Positions 18,701-28,260 are shown, numbered from the stretch's first letter. The stretch: 64,000 nt of DNA from Dyella telluris (GCF_014297575.1 NZ_CP060412.1:2604001-2668000), one strand, 5' to 3'. The notes: generated by a model not told the origin, from the sequence alone. A program made the numbers and translations.

Positions 18701-18819
18701 CCATCATCGCCGGCCTCGCCCTGCAGTACCCGCTGGTGCTGCTGGTGATGCCCACGCTGATCGGCCTGGTGACGGGTCATGCGCGACACCCTGATGACCG
18801 GGGGACGGCGGCTTCGTGA
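15760..18819 (+). CDS. RND-family efflux transporter permease
   Basis: A 1019-residue proton-driven inner-membrane pump of typical family length. It has the RND layout: TM1, a large periplasmic loop, TM2-6 (from about residue 330), a second loop and TM8-12. TM4 carries GGIAAAVGLVIDDVIVMVEHV with the paired Asp residues of the proton relay. The second half has MMGMTMIIGMGTEMAIFYVSEYV, in which the usual Asp-rich TM10 motif is replaced by T/E, as seen in other members. The substrate is not predictable. Genetic linkage to the two-component pair and a matching promoter suggest induction by that system. Confidence 0.93.
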   Translation: MSLPTLLARHARAIVIVAFALALAGLASSFTLPVGLFPQVSFPRVVVDLDAGDRPADQTALLLTRPVEEAIRTVPGVAGLRSETTRGSAQISVDFGWGRDMIASTLQVDSAIARVLPSLPAGASYNVRRMDPTVYPIISYSLQSDSLSPVALRDLAQYQIVPLLASVEGLARVDVQGGETAEVEVEADPRKLAQYGLGLDDLATAVSGANQLEAVGRLQDRNQLYLVVADHSLQRMEAIRNIVVKNDAHGWVKLSDVATVHDGYVPQWIKVSEDGKPAVLFNVYEQPDGNAVQIAGEVRAKLASFRLPRGVTLKPWYDQSELVVESAHSVRDAVLIGLLLAAAVLLVFLRNLRVTLIAMLVVPVTLAVTVLLLQVFGMSFNIMTLGGIAAAVGLVIDDVIVMVEHVARRAGAREGGGEAAVLPAAREFLQPLTGSSLATLIVFVPLGLLSGVTGAFSKALSITMASALAVSWLVSAFVVPPLLRRWVDFQRWHDPGLDHESWLSRAHSRLYDAFARRPAWLLAIVIPLLVIGGLAYTHVSTGFMPSVDESGFVMDYYTKPGTSLPETARQVAQVEAILRSMPEVDTFSRRLGTGLGGDLGQSYHGDFFVRLKPDHERATEEVMSDVREQVEHDVPGVEVELAQLMEDLIGDLTAVPQPIEIKLYSADPKSLVPQAQKVAKAIADIPGVVEIKDGVQLAGDALNVQVDPDKATFEGMTVAMVTQAINNALTGVVATQLPQETKSVGVRIRMPDAMQWRLPQLLELPVHAPDGHVFPLSRVARIVTENGQPQISRENLQQMVAVTARIDGRGMGAAVADVKKLLAQPGMLHADTRYELGGLYQQQQIAFLGLAKVFLMALVAEFVLLLFLYGRPSLALVVMGCSLFSATAVFIALWLCGVDLNITAMMGMTMIIGMGTEMAIFYVSEYVSLAQGMPAMQALRTASRDRLRPITMTTLAAILTLLPLALAWGAGAGIQQPLAIAIIAGLALQYPLVLLVMPTLIGLVTGHARHPDDRGTAAS

Positions 18820-18867
18820 AAGCTGCCATGGCGGCATCGTGGCGGGCGGGGCGCGGGATACTGAGGC

Positions 18868-18900
18868 TCTAAGAGAACTGTAAGCAAGCGCCCGCAAGAT
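18868..18900 (+). promoter_or_regulatory. Candidate regulator box and promoter of the arnT-like gene
   Basis: TCTAAG (18868-18873), five bases, TGTAAG (18879-18884), ten bases, then CAAGAT (18895-18900) reproduce the regulator promoter's geometry. Transcription would begin about 7 bp past the -10, at or next to the ATG at 18907, and no ribosome-binding site precedes that ATG. Both facts point to a leaderless mRNA. Confidence 0.6.
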
Positions 18901-18906
18901 GCCGCC

Positions 18907-20514
18907 ATGAATTCCGTTGCCCAAGGCCTACGTCGGCTGCCTCCGGCCATCTGGCTGCTGCTGCTGTTGCCGCTGCTCGCCGTGCTGTCGCCGATTCCCA
19001 TCGACGAAACACGTTACCTGAGCATTGCGTGGGAAATGCGCCAGACCGGCCAGTGGGTGACGCTGCATCTCAATGGGTTGCCGTACTTCGACAAGCCACC
19101 GCTGCTGTTCTGGCTGTTGAATGCCGTATGGGCCGTGCTGGGGCCGTCGCTGTGGACAGCCCGCGCCTTGCTGGTGGCTTGCGGTGTTGGTTGCGTGGCG
19201 CTGTGCGGTCGCGTCGAGCGCAAGCTGGTGCCGGAAGCAGGTAATCAGGCCAGCTGGATGATGCTCGGGCTGATCTTCTTCGTGCTGTACACCGGCGTCG
19301 TGATGTTCGACGTGCTGCTATGCCTGTGCGTGCTCTCCGCTTTCCTCGCCATCGTCGCTTACGTGCAGGAGCGCGGCTACAAGGCGCTGCTCTGGCTGTT
19401 CGTCGCCAGTGCGCTCGGCGTGCTGGCGAAGGGGCCGGTGATGCTGCTGCATCTGGCCGGGCCCATCGTGCTGGCACGGTGGTGGTCGATGAGGTCGTCG
19501 CCGCGCGTCACCTGGCGCACCGTGCTGGTGATGGTGCTGGTGGCCGTGCTGGGTGGCATGCCGGCCCTGGCGTGGGCGTGGGCAGCCGTGCATCACCTCA
19601 ACCCGGCCGATGCGCAGGAGCTGTTGCTGCACCAGACGGCGGGGCGAGTGGTGCAGAGCTTTGCGCACAACCGTCCGATCTGGTGGTACCTGCCCTGGGT
19701 GCCGGTGCTGCTGCTGCCGTGGCCACTGCTGCTGCGCTGGCGACGCATGGGCCACGCCATGAACGCATGGCGTTCGTCCAGGGCCGCACGCTTCGGCATC
19801 TGTGCAACGGTGCCGGCATTGCTGGCGTTCTGCATCGTCAGCGGCAAGCAGATGCACTATCTGCTGCCGGTCATGCCCGGTGCGGCCATCCTGTTGAGCG
19901 CGTGGTTCCGTCAGGATGCCGGCTTGATCGCGGTGCGGCGCGTGTGGGTATTGCTGGTGGTGATGGTTGGCGTGCTGGGGTGGGCCGTGCTCAGCCCGTC
20001 GCCGCTGGGCAATGGCACGCTGGATCATGCGACGGCGACCGGCCTGTATGTGCTGGCAGCGGTGCTCCTGGTGATCGCCATGCTGGCGTACTGGCTGGGG
20101 CGCGGTGCCGATCCTGCGGCACGCGTGGCGCTGGTGGCATTGTGGGCGGGGCTGGCCATGTTGCCGCTGGTGCGTCTGCAGGCGGTGAGCGCGCTGGATG
20201 TGCGCGGCGTGGCGCAACGGGCGAGTGAACTGCGCGCCAGCGGCGTGCCCCTCGCACGAACGGGCAACGAACCGGGTCTGCTGACCTTCCTCGCACGCAT
20301 GCCCTCGCCGCTGCCGGAGGCGCGCGATCCCGAAGCGTGGTGCAGGCAGCATCCGGATGGCGTGCTGCTGGCCTATCAGACCCATGGCAAGGTGCCGGCG
20401 GAGGCCATCGCGGGTACGCGGCTGGCCAATGGCTGGGTTGCATTGCTGCCTTCGGCCTTCGTGGTGGCTCGTCCAAAGTCGATCGACAAGTCCGGTGACG
20501 CGGCATCGGACTAA
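18907..20514 (+). CDS. ArnT-like GT39 family glycosyltransferase
   Basis: A 535-residue polytopic inner-membrane protein with about 10-12 hydrophobic helices. The first periplasmic loop has PIPIDETRYLSIAWEM, the acidic DE-x-R motif of ArnT and protein mannosyltransferases, followed by NGLPYFDKPPLLFW, another ArnT signature. ArnT moves 4-amino-4-deoxy-L-arabinose from undecaprenyl phosphate to lipid A. No arnBCAD genes are in view, so the donor sugar could be different. Its promoter carries a PmrA-like box, matching the known control of arnT in enterobacteria. The start at 18907 has no Shine-Dalgarno sequence. Confidence 0.85.
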   Translation: MNSVAQGLRRLPPAIWLLLLLPLLAVLSPIPIDETRYLSIAWEMRQTGQWVTLHLNGLPYFDKPPLLFWLLNAVWAVLGPSLWTARALLVACGVGCVALCGRVERKLVPEAGNQASWMMLGLIFFVLYTGVVMFDVLLCLCVLSAFLAIVAYVQERGYKALLWLFVASALGVLAKGPVMLLHLAGPIVLARWWSMRSSPRVTWRTVLVMVLVAVLGGMPALAWAWAAVHHLNPADAQELLLHQTAGRVVQSFAHNRPIWWYLPWVPVLLLPWPLLLRWRRMGHAMNAWRSSRAARFGICATVPALLAFCIVSGKQMHYLLPVMPGAAILLSAWFRQDAGLIAVRRVWVLLVVMVGVLGWAVLSPSPLGNGTLDHATATGLYVLAAVLLVIAMLAYWLGRGADPAARVALVALWAGLAMLPLVRLQAVSALDVRGVAQRASELRASGVPLARTGNEPGLLTFLARMPSPLPEARDPEAWCRQHPDGVLLAYQTHGKVPAEAIAGTRLANGWVALLPSAFVVARPKSIDKSGDAASD

Positions 20515-20552
20515 GCCGGCCTGCGTTGCGCGCATGGCTGGAGTGCGCTTGC

Positions 20553-22412
20553 CTAGAGGTTGTTGGCGCTCGCCGCGTTGCCGAGGTTGCTGCCTGCGTC
20601 CGCCGTGTGGTCGTTCGCCGGCCTGCCGGGTTCGTTCGATACGATGAAGTCGCCCAGCTGGCCGTACACCACGCGGTTGCGACCTTCGCGTTTGGCCTGA
20701 TAGAGCGCATTGTCCGCGTCGATCATCAGCTGGTGCAGGTCGTAGCCACTGCGGTCGGTGGATGCCAGGCCAAAGCTGGCCGAGACGATCACGTGCCGCG
20801 TTTCGCCCCACAGCGGCGCGGCGGCGATGGCCTGGCGAAGTCGTTCGGCGCGTTCACGCGCCTGTGATGCGCTGCAGTCAGGCATGAGCACGGCGAATTC
20901 CTCGCCACCCAGACGACCGAAGACATCGTGGCGCCGCAGGTGGTGCTGGCACGCGGCTACCGCACGCTTGAGCACCAGATCGCCAACGAGATGCCCATGC
21001 GTGTCGTTCACGTCCTTGAAGTGATCCAGATCCAGCAGCACCAGGCAGGCGTCATGCGTGGACCGGGCCGATACGCGCAGCAGCGCCTCGGCCTCGTCGA
21101 CGAAGTGCTGGCGGCTGTGCACGCCGGTGAGGCTGTCGCGGGTTGCCAGCCGCTTGAAGCGCAGCTGCGAGCGCTTGGTGCGCAGCAGCCAGAAGGCAAT
21201 GGAAGCCACGAAGGTCAGCAGCAGGGCGATGTACAGCCGGCTGGTTTCCATGTCCTTGCGATCCAGCCTGCGCTGCAGCTGCAGGATCTGGTTCTGCTTG
21301 TTCAGCGCATCGACCTGCATCTTGTTGGCCAGCAACTGCTGCTTGACCGTCTGGTAGGCAAGGGCACGCGCGGTGACGTCGTTGAGGTAGCCCTTGTCCG
21401 TGTCCATGTATTTTTCATGGTATTCGAGCGCGGCCTGGGCGTTCCCCAGCCGGTTCTCCACGTTGTAGAGCGCCTGATAGGCCAGGCTGCGCGACTCGGC
21501 GTACTCATCGTGCACGGAGTTCTCCAGCGCGGCCATGGCGTACTTGCGGGACTGTGCCAGGTCGCCGCGTTCCCAGTAGGCACGCGCGAGCAGGGAGTCG
21601 AAGTTCGCGATGAGCGCGGGATAACGGTAGGAAAGCACTTCGTCGTAGTGCGATTGCAGCAGCGCGAGCGCTTCGTCGGCGTGGCCTTGCCGGATCGCGT
21701 AGTCGGCACGGTCGCCACGCATGGCGTTGGCGAACAGCTCTTGCCGGCTTTCCAGGCAGGTGTCGATGCCGTGGTCGAATCCAGGGTCGGAGCCCTTGAT
21801 CCGGTTGCCCAGATACTGCGCGTGCAGCTTGAAATACATGCCCTGGCACGCATGGTCGCGCAGCGCGGCGTCGTCCAGGATCTGCTGCGCGTAGCCCGAC
21901 GCAAGTTCGTACTGCCCGGCGAAAGTCAGGAATTGCGCCGCTTCGCCCAGGGCCTGGTAGCGCGCTTCAACGTCCTTCACCGAGGGCAGCTGGTCCACCA
22001 GGATGCTCAGGCGGGTGAAGGCGTCTTCGTAATGGTGGCCAATGCCCAGGATGTTCACGAGCGTCGCGGTGGCCCGGACCTGCAGGGTGGCGTCGCCCGA
22101 CTGGTTCACTACTTCGGTGAGTTGGGGCTTGGCCTGGTCGTAACGGCCTTCGTACGCCGTCTGCCATGCATCGAGGTAGCGCAGCTGCCAGCGCTGGCGT
22201 GCGGGCAACTCGGCCTGGCGCTGGTCGAGCTGGCCCAGCAACTTCAGGAATTCGTCGTGGTTGGACGTCTTGATGTGGTCGGCGTGGTCCAGCATGTCGA
22301 CCGCGCTCTGCACGCCAGCGGGCGTGGCCGCATGGGCCACACCCGAGTGCGTTCCCAGCAGCACGCAGGCTGCCAGGAACAGTTGCCGGCACATGGCGCC
22401 GGTACGACGCAT
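20553..22412 (-). CDS. TPR-containing membrane diguanylate cyclase
   Basis: A 619-residue protein with a signal peptide (ends AHA-AT), a periplasmic helical-repeat region (about 35-350) resembling TPRs, a coiled coil (about 355-390), one transmembrane helix (about 392-411) and a cytoplasmic GGDEF domain. The active site is GGEEF (502-506), still competent, with an RxxD inhibitory site (R493, D496). It would make cyclic di-GMP in response to a periplasmic signal or partner. The ATG at 22412 lies 2 nt after the stop of the acidic small protein gene, giving tight translational coupling; a second ATG at 22394 is also possible. Confidence 0.9.
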   Translation of the reverse strand: MRRTGAMCRQLFLAACVLLGTHSGVAHAATPAGVQSAVDMLDHADHIKTSNHDEFLKLLGQLDQRQAELPARQRWQLRYLDAWQTAYEGRYDQAKPQLTEVVNQSGDATLQVRATATLVNILGIGHHYEDAFTRLSILVDQLPSVKDVEARYQALGEAAQFLTFAGQYELASGYAQQILDDAALRDHACQGMYFKLHAQYLGNRIKGSDPGFDHGIDTCLESRQELFANAMRGDRADYAIRQGHADEALALLQSHYDEVLSYRYPALIANFDSLLARAYWERGDLAQSRKYAMAALENSVHDEYAESRSLAYQALYNVENRLGNAQAALEYHEKYMDTDKGYLNDVTARALAYQTVKQQLLANKMQVDALNKQNQILQLQRRLDRKDMETSRLYIALLLTFVASIAFWLLRTKRSQLRFKRLATRDSLTGVHSRQHFVDEAEALLRVSARSTHDACLVLLDLDHFKDVNDTHGHLVGDLVLKRAVAACQHHLRRHDVFGRLGGEEFAVLMPDCSASQARERAERLRQAIAAAPLWGETRHVIVSASFGLASTDRSGYDLHQLMIDADNALYQAKREGRNRVVYGQLGDFIVSNEPGRPANDHTADAGSNLGNAASANNL

Positions 22413-22414
22413 CG

Positions 22415-22723
22415 TCAGGCCGTTTCGGCCAGGGCGCGCGCGCCGATGAAGGACCGGCTGGCGCTCTTGTCGGGCGACTTGGGCTGCTCGTCCTCGTCCT
22501 CTTCCTCTTCCTCGTCTTCCTTGTGCGGCACGGTCTGCACGCACACCATGGGTGCGCGCTTCAGCAAGGCGTAGAGCGCCTCGCTCTGGCCCGACAGGAT
22601 GGCTTCGCTGGCGGTGGCTTCGACGCAGGCGTCAGCCAACGCGAGGGCGACTTCTTCCTTGGTGGCCTGGCGCAGGTGCGCGTCGGCACCCAGCCTTTCC
22701 AGAAACTCGATAACGCTCGACAT
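22415..22723 (-). CDS. Small acidic-tailed protein coupled to the TPR-GGDEF gene
   Basis: A 102-residue protein with no family I can name. The first ~65 residues are predicted helical (SSVIEFLERLGADAHLRQ, then an A/E-rich stretch and ALYALLKRAP). A run of about a dozen Asp/Glu residues follows (KEDEEEEEDEDE), then a short basic and polar tail. There is no signal peptide or membrane segment. The ATG at 22723 follows AGGGGGAACACC. The helical head, with its conserved look, recalls leader-like proteins of modified peptides, but no modifying enzyme is nearby. Coupling to the cyclase gene suggests it is a partner or regulator. Confidence 0.7.
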   Translation of the reverse strand: MSSVIEFLERLGADAHLRQATKEEVALALADACVEATASEAILSGQSEALYALLKRAPMVCVQTVPHKEDEEEEEDEDEQPKSPDKSASRSFIGARALAETA

Positions 22724-23091
22724 GGTGTTCCCCCTGGTAACCAAAGTATGACGGCGGCGGCGTACGGGTGTTGTTTGCAGGCGCGACCTGAAGGCATCTC
22801 CCGGTATGCAGCGGAGCGTGGCGTCCCTCTGCAAGAGGCGCGCATGCGGTAGCTGCGGTTGACCGGCTCCGGCATCGAATCCGGGCATGCCGTGGGCTGC
22901 CGCCAAGGCGGACGGAAGCGCCGTTTCGTTTCTCCCCTGGTCTGGCAGCATCGGGACGCCGCTCGACACCAGATCATAGCCCTGTTTTTTGCCGGATATG
23001 TGCACGTCACGGTTTGCCAGTCCGAAAGCTGTTACGCATCGGTGCGTCAGGTATCTGTCCTGTTGAGATCGATGGGCGGTGCCCCACGCCT
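22724..23091. other. Intergenic stretch upstream of the acidic-protein gene
   Basis: About 370 bases between the alpha/beta hydrolase stop and the acidic-protein start. It should hold the promoter of the acidic-protein/cyclase operon. I see no hairpin, repeat or recognised operator. Short open frames here look non-coding. Confidence 0.4.
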
Positions 23092-23862
23092 TCAGGCGGA
23101 TTCGCCCAGGAAGGGCAGCACCGCGGCAAGAAACGCGTCGGTGTGCTCGCCATGCAGGTGATGGCCATGGCCCACCGTTCGGGCGGTGGCCCGGGGCATG
23201 TGGGCGGCCAGCAACGGCTGCCGCATCGTCACGAGTCCATCACCTTCGCCGGCGAGCAACAGGCAAGGCGTCGGCAGCGCGGCCAGCCGGCTCCACCACA
23301 GCGGCATGGGCAAACGCAGTTCCGGCAGCACGAAGCGGGCCGAGCGAGGATCGAACCGCCGCATGAGCACCCGCCGGAGCAGGCGACCCGGGCCGGCCAG
23401 CCGCAGGGAGCGCCGCCATGCCGGCCCGCCCCGCGCGGCATCAAGGGCGGCCGCGTCTGCCGCGTCGCGCGGCGGTATCGGGGCAGCCTCCACCACCAGC
23501 CGGTGGATGCGATCGGGCTGGTGCGTGGCCAGCTTCAGGGCGAGGTGCCCTCCGAGCGAGTGACCGATAAGGCTTGCGCGCGGGAGCTGCAGCGCATCAA
23601 GCAGGGCGATCAGGTCCTGCTCGAAATCCATCAGCGCATAAGTGGCGGTCCAAGGGCTGCGACCATGGCCGCGCAGGTCAGGCGCGATGACCCGGAAGCC
23701 GCGCCTGCCCAGCGCCTCGGCCGTGGCCCTCCAGCTGGCAGACTCGCTGGCAAACGCGTGGATCAGCACGATGGGTTCCCCGTGCTCGCTTCCGCAGGTG
23801 CGAAAGGCCATGCGGTGCCCGCGCAGCTTGATGAACCGGTACGTCGACAGGCAGCTTTCCAT
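23092..23862 (-). CDS. Alpha/beta-fold hydrolase
   Basis: A 256-residue cytoplasmic hydrolase of standard length. The nucleophile elbow is GHSLGG (near residue 101), the oxyanion region HAFASES follows the first strand, and PDLRGHGRSPW is the usual second motif. The catalytic acid is likely D in GEGDGL and the base H in VGHGHHLHGEHT. The substrate is not inferable: esters, lactones and dienelactone-like products are all handled by this fold. The start at 23862 is the first Met; M18 (MAFRTCG) is an alternative. It stands alone. Confidence 0.85.
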   Translation of the reverse strand: MESCLSTYRFIKLRGHRMAFRTCGSEHGEPIVLIHAFASESASWRATAEALGRRGFRVIAPDLRGHGRSPWTATYALMDFEQDLIALLDALQLPRASLIGHSLGGHLALKLATHQPDRIHRLVVEAAPIPPRDAADAAALDAARGGPAWRRSLRLAGPGRLLRRVLMRRFDPRSARFVLPELRLPMPLWWSRLAALPTPCLLLAGEGDGLVTMRQPLLAAHMPRATARTVGHGHHLHGEHTDAFLAAVLPFLGESA

Positions 23863-24025
23863 GGCACCCTGGTTTGACGATGGGAGGGTGCATGTTGCCC
23901 GGCTTGAATCGTGAGCAACAGCAGGAGCAACATCACTGGCTCCTGATCGGGCGTGATGGCTATGATCGCGACATTCCCTCGGGGCACGCGTCCCTGCAGG
24001 AGAGGCTCATGGAAAGGAGCAAAGC

Positions 24026-24448
24026 ATGACCCTGATGAAACCGCGAAACCTCTCCATCACCGCGGGGCTGCTGGCTGCGCTGATGATGCTGCCGGCGTGG
24101 GCACAGCAACCTGCGGGAGCATTGCCGGGCGACTCTTATCGCGAACCACTTGCCCTGGCGAACTCGCCAACGACGGCCGTGGCACAGCCTCTGGCCAGGC
24201 GCCCGTCGTTGCCGGTGTTCTCCGTGCAACCCACCGCCGGCGAGCGCATTTCCCGGGATGCACTGACGTTCGTGTCTCGTGCCGCCGTGCAGGTGGCCTC
24301 GGAGCAAAGCGGGGTATCCACCCCGGTGCCGTCCCCGACCTACCAACCCTATCGACCCGGCGTTTCGGTACCCGAGCCGGCAACGCAGGAGCGTAGCTGC
24401 CCGCCGCTCGCCACGCCGAATCTTCCCGCGGACTGCTCTTTGCGTTGA
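24026..24448 (+). CDS. Secreted proline-rich protein of unknown function
   Basis: A 140-residue protein with a strong AAAGGAG site 6 bases before the ATG and a clear signal peptide (K/R n-region, ITAGLLAALMMLPAWA, cleavage before QQ). The mature ~113 residues are rich in P, S, V and Q, low in predicted structure, and end with two cysteines (SCPPLATPNLPADCSLR) that could form one disulfide. I recognise no domain. It is probably periplasmic or secreted, and is monocistronic. Confidence 0.7.
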   Translation: MTLMKPRNLSITAGLLAALMMLPAWAQQPAGALPGDSYREPLALANSPTTAVAQPLARRPSLPVFSVQPTAGERISRDALTFVSRAAVQVASEQSGVSTPVPSPTYQPYRPGVSVPEPATQERSCPPLATPNLPADCSLR

Positions 24449-24545
24449 TGACACCCGTGTGCGACCCGCCTTCCGCGTAAGGGGGCATTTCGCCGTATCT
24501 CCGCTGGCTCTACAGTAGGCGCCGGATTCAACGTGGGAGCTCGGC

Positions 24546-25403
24546 ATGCGGTTCATGCGCTTTCAGCAGGTCGGGCGAGTGGGGCTGGCGGTGGATGCGG
24601 GCGATGGCTGGCGCGCCCGGTTCCTGGACGAAGGCGGAGTGCCTGCCGATGTCGGTGCCATCGCCGAGGCCGACGAGGCGCAGCGGGCGGCATGGGTCGA
24701 TCACCTTCGAACAGGCGTTGCCCTCGATGCGGACGGCGTGACCTGCCTGCCGCCGAGCGCAAACCCCGGCAAGATCATCTGCCTCGGGCTCAACTATCGC
24801 GACCATGCGCGCGAACTCGGCTCGCGACCACCGTCGTACCCCACGCTGTTCGGCCGCTTTGCCTCCAGCCTGGTCGGGCACGGGCAACCGCTGGTGCGCC
24901 CGCGGGTGTCGGACACGTTTGATTACGAAGGCGAGCTGGTGCTTATGCTCGGCCGGGGCGGGCGGCACATCACGCGCGATGACGCGCTCGCCCACGTCTT
25001 CGCTTATGGCGTGTTCAATGATGCCTCGGTGCGTGATTACCAGTTCCGCACGTCGCAGTGGACGATGGGCAAGAACTTCGACGCTACTGGCGGGTTTGGT
25101 CCGTGGATGGTCACGGCCGACGAGCTGCCGCCGGGCGCCACCGGGCTGACGCTGGAAACACGCCTCAATGGCAACGTGATGCAGCGCGCTTCCACCAACG
25201 ACATGATCTTCGGCGTGGAGAAGACCATTGCCATCATCAGCGAAGGCATCACGCTGGCGGCGGGCGACCTCATCGTCATGGGTACGCCCTCGGGCGTGGG
25301 CTCCGGACGCAAGCCGCCGGTCTACATGAAGCCCGGCGACGTGTGCGAGATATCCATCGAAGGCATCGGAACGCTTCGCAACACGGTGGTGCAGGAAGCG
25401 TGA
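24546..25403 (+). CDS. Fumarylacetoacetate hydrolase (FAH) family protein
   Basis: A 285-residue enzyme of the FAH superfamily, which cleaves C-C bonds of or decarboxylates/isomerises beta-diketo acids in aromatic degradation. A 60-residue N-terminal domain precedes the FAH core from about residue 75 (NPGKIICLGLNYRDHARE). Metal-binding acids lie in DTFDYEGELVLMLGRGG. GVFNDASVRDYQFRTSQWTMGKNFDATGGFGPW and VMGTPSGVGSGRKPPVYMKPGD are typical signatures of the 2-hydroxyhepta-2,4-diene-1,7-dioate isomerase/FAHD subgroup. GGGAG precedes the ATG. No other aromatic pathway gene is adjacent, so the substrate is open. Confidence 0.88.
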   Translation: MRFMRFQQVGRVGLAVDAGDGWRARFLDEGGVPADVGAIAEADEAQRAAWVDHLRTGVALDADGVTCLPPSANPGKIICLGLNYRDHARELGSRPPSYPTLFGRFASSLVGHGQPLVRPRVSDTFDYEGELVLMLGRGGRHITRDDALAHVFAYGVFNDASVRDYQFRTSQWTMGKNFDATGGFGPWMVTADELPPGATGLTLETRLNGNVMQRASTNDMIFGVEKTIAIISEGITLAAGDLIVMGTPSGVGSGRKPPVYMKPGDVCEISIEGIGTLRNTVVQEA

Positions 25404-25433
25404 CCACGGCGGGCCTTCAGCGCCCGCCTGTCG

Positions 25434-27065
25434 TCACTTCTTCGGCTTTTTGGGTTTGGTGGGTTTGGTCGGCTTGGTCGGTTTGCCGGGCGCGGTCGGC
25501 TGTGGCGGCTGCGCGGGCGTGGTGGTGCCGCCACCGGTCTTCAGCTGCGCCAGGGCATCAAGCAGCGTCTGTCCCTTGGGCGTGCCCAGGCCAGTGCATG
25601 CATCCCAGCCCTTGGCCGCCTGGAACTGGCCGTTGTTGCCCTGGGTGATGTCGTTGAAAGCCGCGGTGCCGATGCCATAGAGCGCGGCGTGCGGGTCGCC
25701 GACGTTCGCGCCCAGCTGCTGGTTGAAACGCGCGATCAGCGCAGCCCACAGCGGCGCGACGGCACTGGTGCCGCCGATCACCTGGTCCTGGCCATCCACC
25801 CTAACCTGGTAACCCGTGTTCGGATCGGCGTCGCCGGCCACGTCGGGTACGCCGCGCCCGGCGTAGCCATTGGTGCCCGCCGGTACGCCGGACGACTGCT
25901 GCCAGGTGGGCAACGCAAAACTCGCGCTCACGCCACCGCCCGTGGCACCTTCATTGCCGGCCAGTTCGTTCCACACGGTTTCGCTGCTGATCGTGTGGCC
26001 GCTGGACAGCAGCTTCGTGCCACCGCAGGCGAGCGCAAACGGACTCGACGCGGGGAAGTCCACGTGTGGCTTGTTGTCACTTTCGCCATCGGTGAAGCCG
26101 CTGTCGCCGCAGGCCACGGTCACCGTGACGCCCATCGCCGCGGCATCCTGCAAGGCGCTCTGCATGGCACTGAGTGCCGAGGCGGACCAGCTGTCCTCCG
26201 GGCCACCCCAACTGATCGAGATCACCGATGGATGGCTGGTGTCGTGCGCCGCCTGCGAGATGGCTTCGTAGAAGCCCTGGTCGGTATTCGGTGCGAAGTA
26301 AACAGAAAGGGTCGCGCCAGGTGCGAGTGCGCCGATCACTTCCACATCGAGCATGACCTCGCCATCGGCATCACCGCCGGGCTGGCTGGTGCCGCCCTGC
26401 ACGGACACGACATTCACGGTGGGCGCCTTGATGCCGAGCGACTGCATGTAGGCAGTGAAGTCGCCCTGCGTGAAACCGCCGCCGAGTTCGATCACCGCGA
26501 TGGTCTGGCCGGTGCCATCGAGCTGGGCGGGAAACTGGTACAGCGCACCGAGCTGCACGGGCGTGTACGTGGTGGTCGGTGTGGCGGCGGGGCGACGGAA
26601 ATGCGGCCGTGCGACCGGGCGGCTGTCCAGGCCAAGCACGGCGATCACCGACGGCGACAGTTCACTGGGCAGTGACGGCGGCAGATGGCAGCCGATCATC
26701 TCGGGGCCACCGTCAGGCATCTGGTAGCGCCCGAACTGCACGCCAAAGGCCTGCTGCAACTGCTGCGGCGTACCGCGCAGATGCATCACGCGTCGATGCA
26801 GTTCGCAGCTGGTCTCCTGCAGGCCGTGCTTGCCGGCGAACTGGCGGATGGCATCGGCATCGGCCGGATCGGCGCCCCATTGCGTCCCGAAATCGGCACG
26901 TGCCACAGCCGGCTGATGCGGCCACGCGGCCGGCGTGGGACGGATGCCGCCGCGATGACGCATGACGATGGTGACATCCATCGGCTGCGATCCTTCGTGC
27001 GGCCCGAGGTAGCGGGCTTCGTTGGCGAGCGGCCAGTGATGACGGCGGGCGGCGGGCGTGCTCAT
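25434..27065 (-). CDS. Sedolisin (S53) serine-carboxyl peptidase with pro-domain
   Basis: A 543-residue acid-type endopeptidase precursor of the kumamolisin group. The activation pro-domain spans about 25-160. The catalytic residues are E236 and D240 (EVMLD), oxyanion D321 (ACGDSG) and S434 (GGTSA). A C-terminal calcium site is indicated by FNDITQG and GWDACTGLG. The tail after residue 510 is a P/T/K-rich repeat ending in KPTKP/KKPKK units, very basic. No classical signal peptide is visible, as also in kumamolisins. AAGGAG precedes the ATG at 27065; the open upstream frame is not credible. It is divergent from hemB. Confidence 0.92.
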   Translation of the reverse strand: MSTPAARRHHWPLANEARYLGPHEGSQPMDVTIVMRHRGGIRPTPAAWPHQPAVARADFGTQWGADPADADAIRQFAGKHGLQETSCELHRRVMHLRGTPQQLQQAFGVQFGRYQMPDGGPEMIGCHLPPSLPSELSPSVIAVLGLDSRPVARPHFRRPAATPTTTYTPVQLGALYQFPAQLDGTGQTIAVIELGGGFTQGDFTAYMQSLGIKAPTVNVVSVQGGTSQPGGDADGEVMLDVEVIGALAPGATLSVYFAPNTDQGFYEAISQAAHDTSHPSVISISWGGPEDSWSASALSAMQSALQDAAAMGVTVTVACGDSGFTDGESDNKPHVDFPASSPFALACGGTKLLSSGHTISSETVWNELAGNEGATGGGVSASFALPTWQQSSGVPAGTNGYAGRGVPDVAGDADPNTGYQVRVDGQDQVIGGTSAVAPLWAALIARFNQQLGANVGDPHAALYGIGTAAFNDITQGNNGQFQAAKGWDACTGLGTPKGQTLLDALAQLKTGGGTTTPAQPPQPTAPGKPTKPTKPTKPKKPKK

Positions 27066-27132
27066 GGTCGGTCTCCTTGGTGGCAGGCTGGCTGAGACTG
27101 CACTTTCACATGTTGCAGCGGGGTGTTCGTGA

Positions 27133-28242
<1,110 letters not shown>

Positions 28243-28260
28243 CGCGTCACCCGTTGTGCC

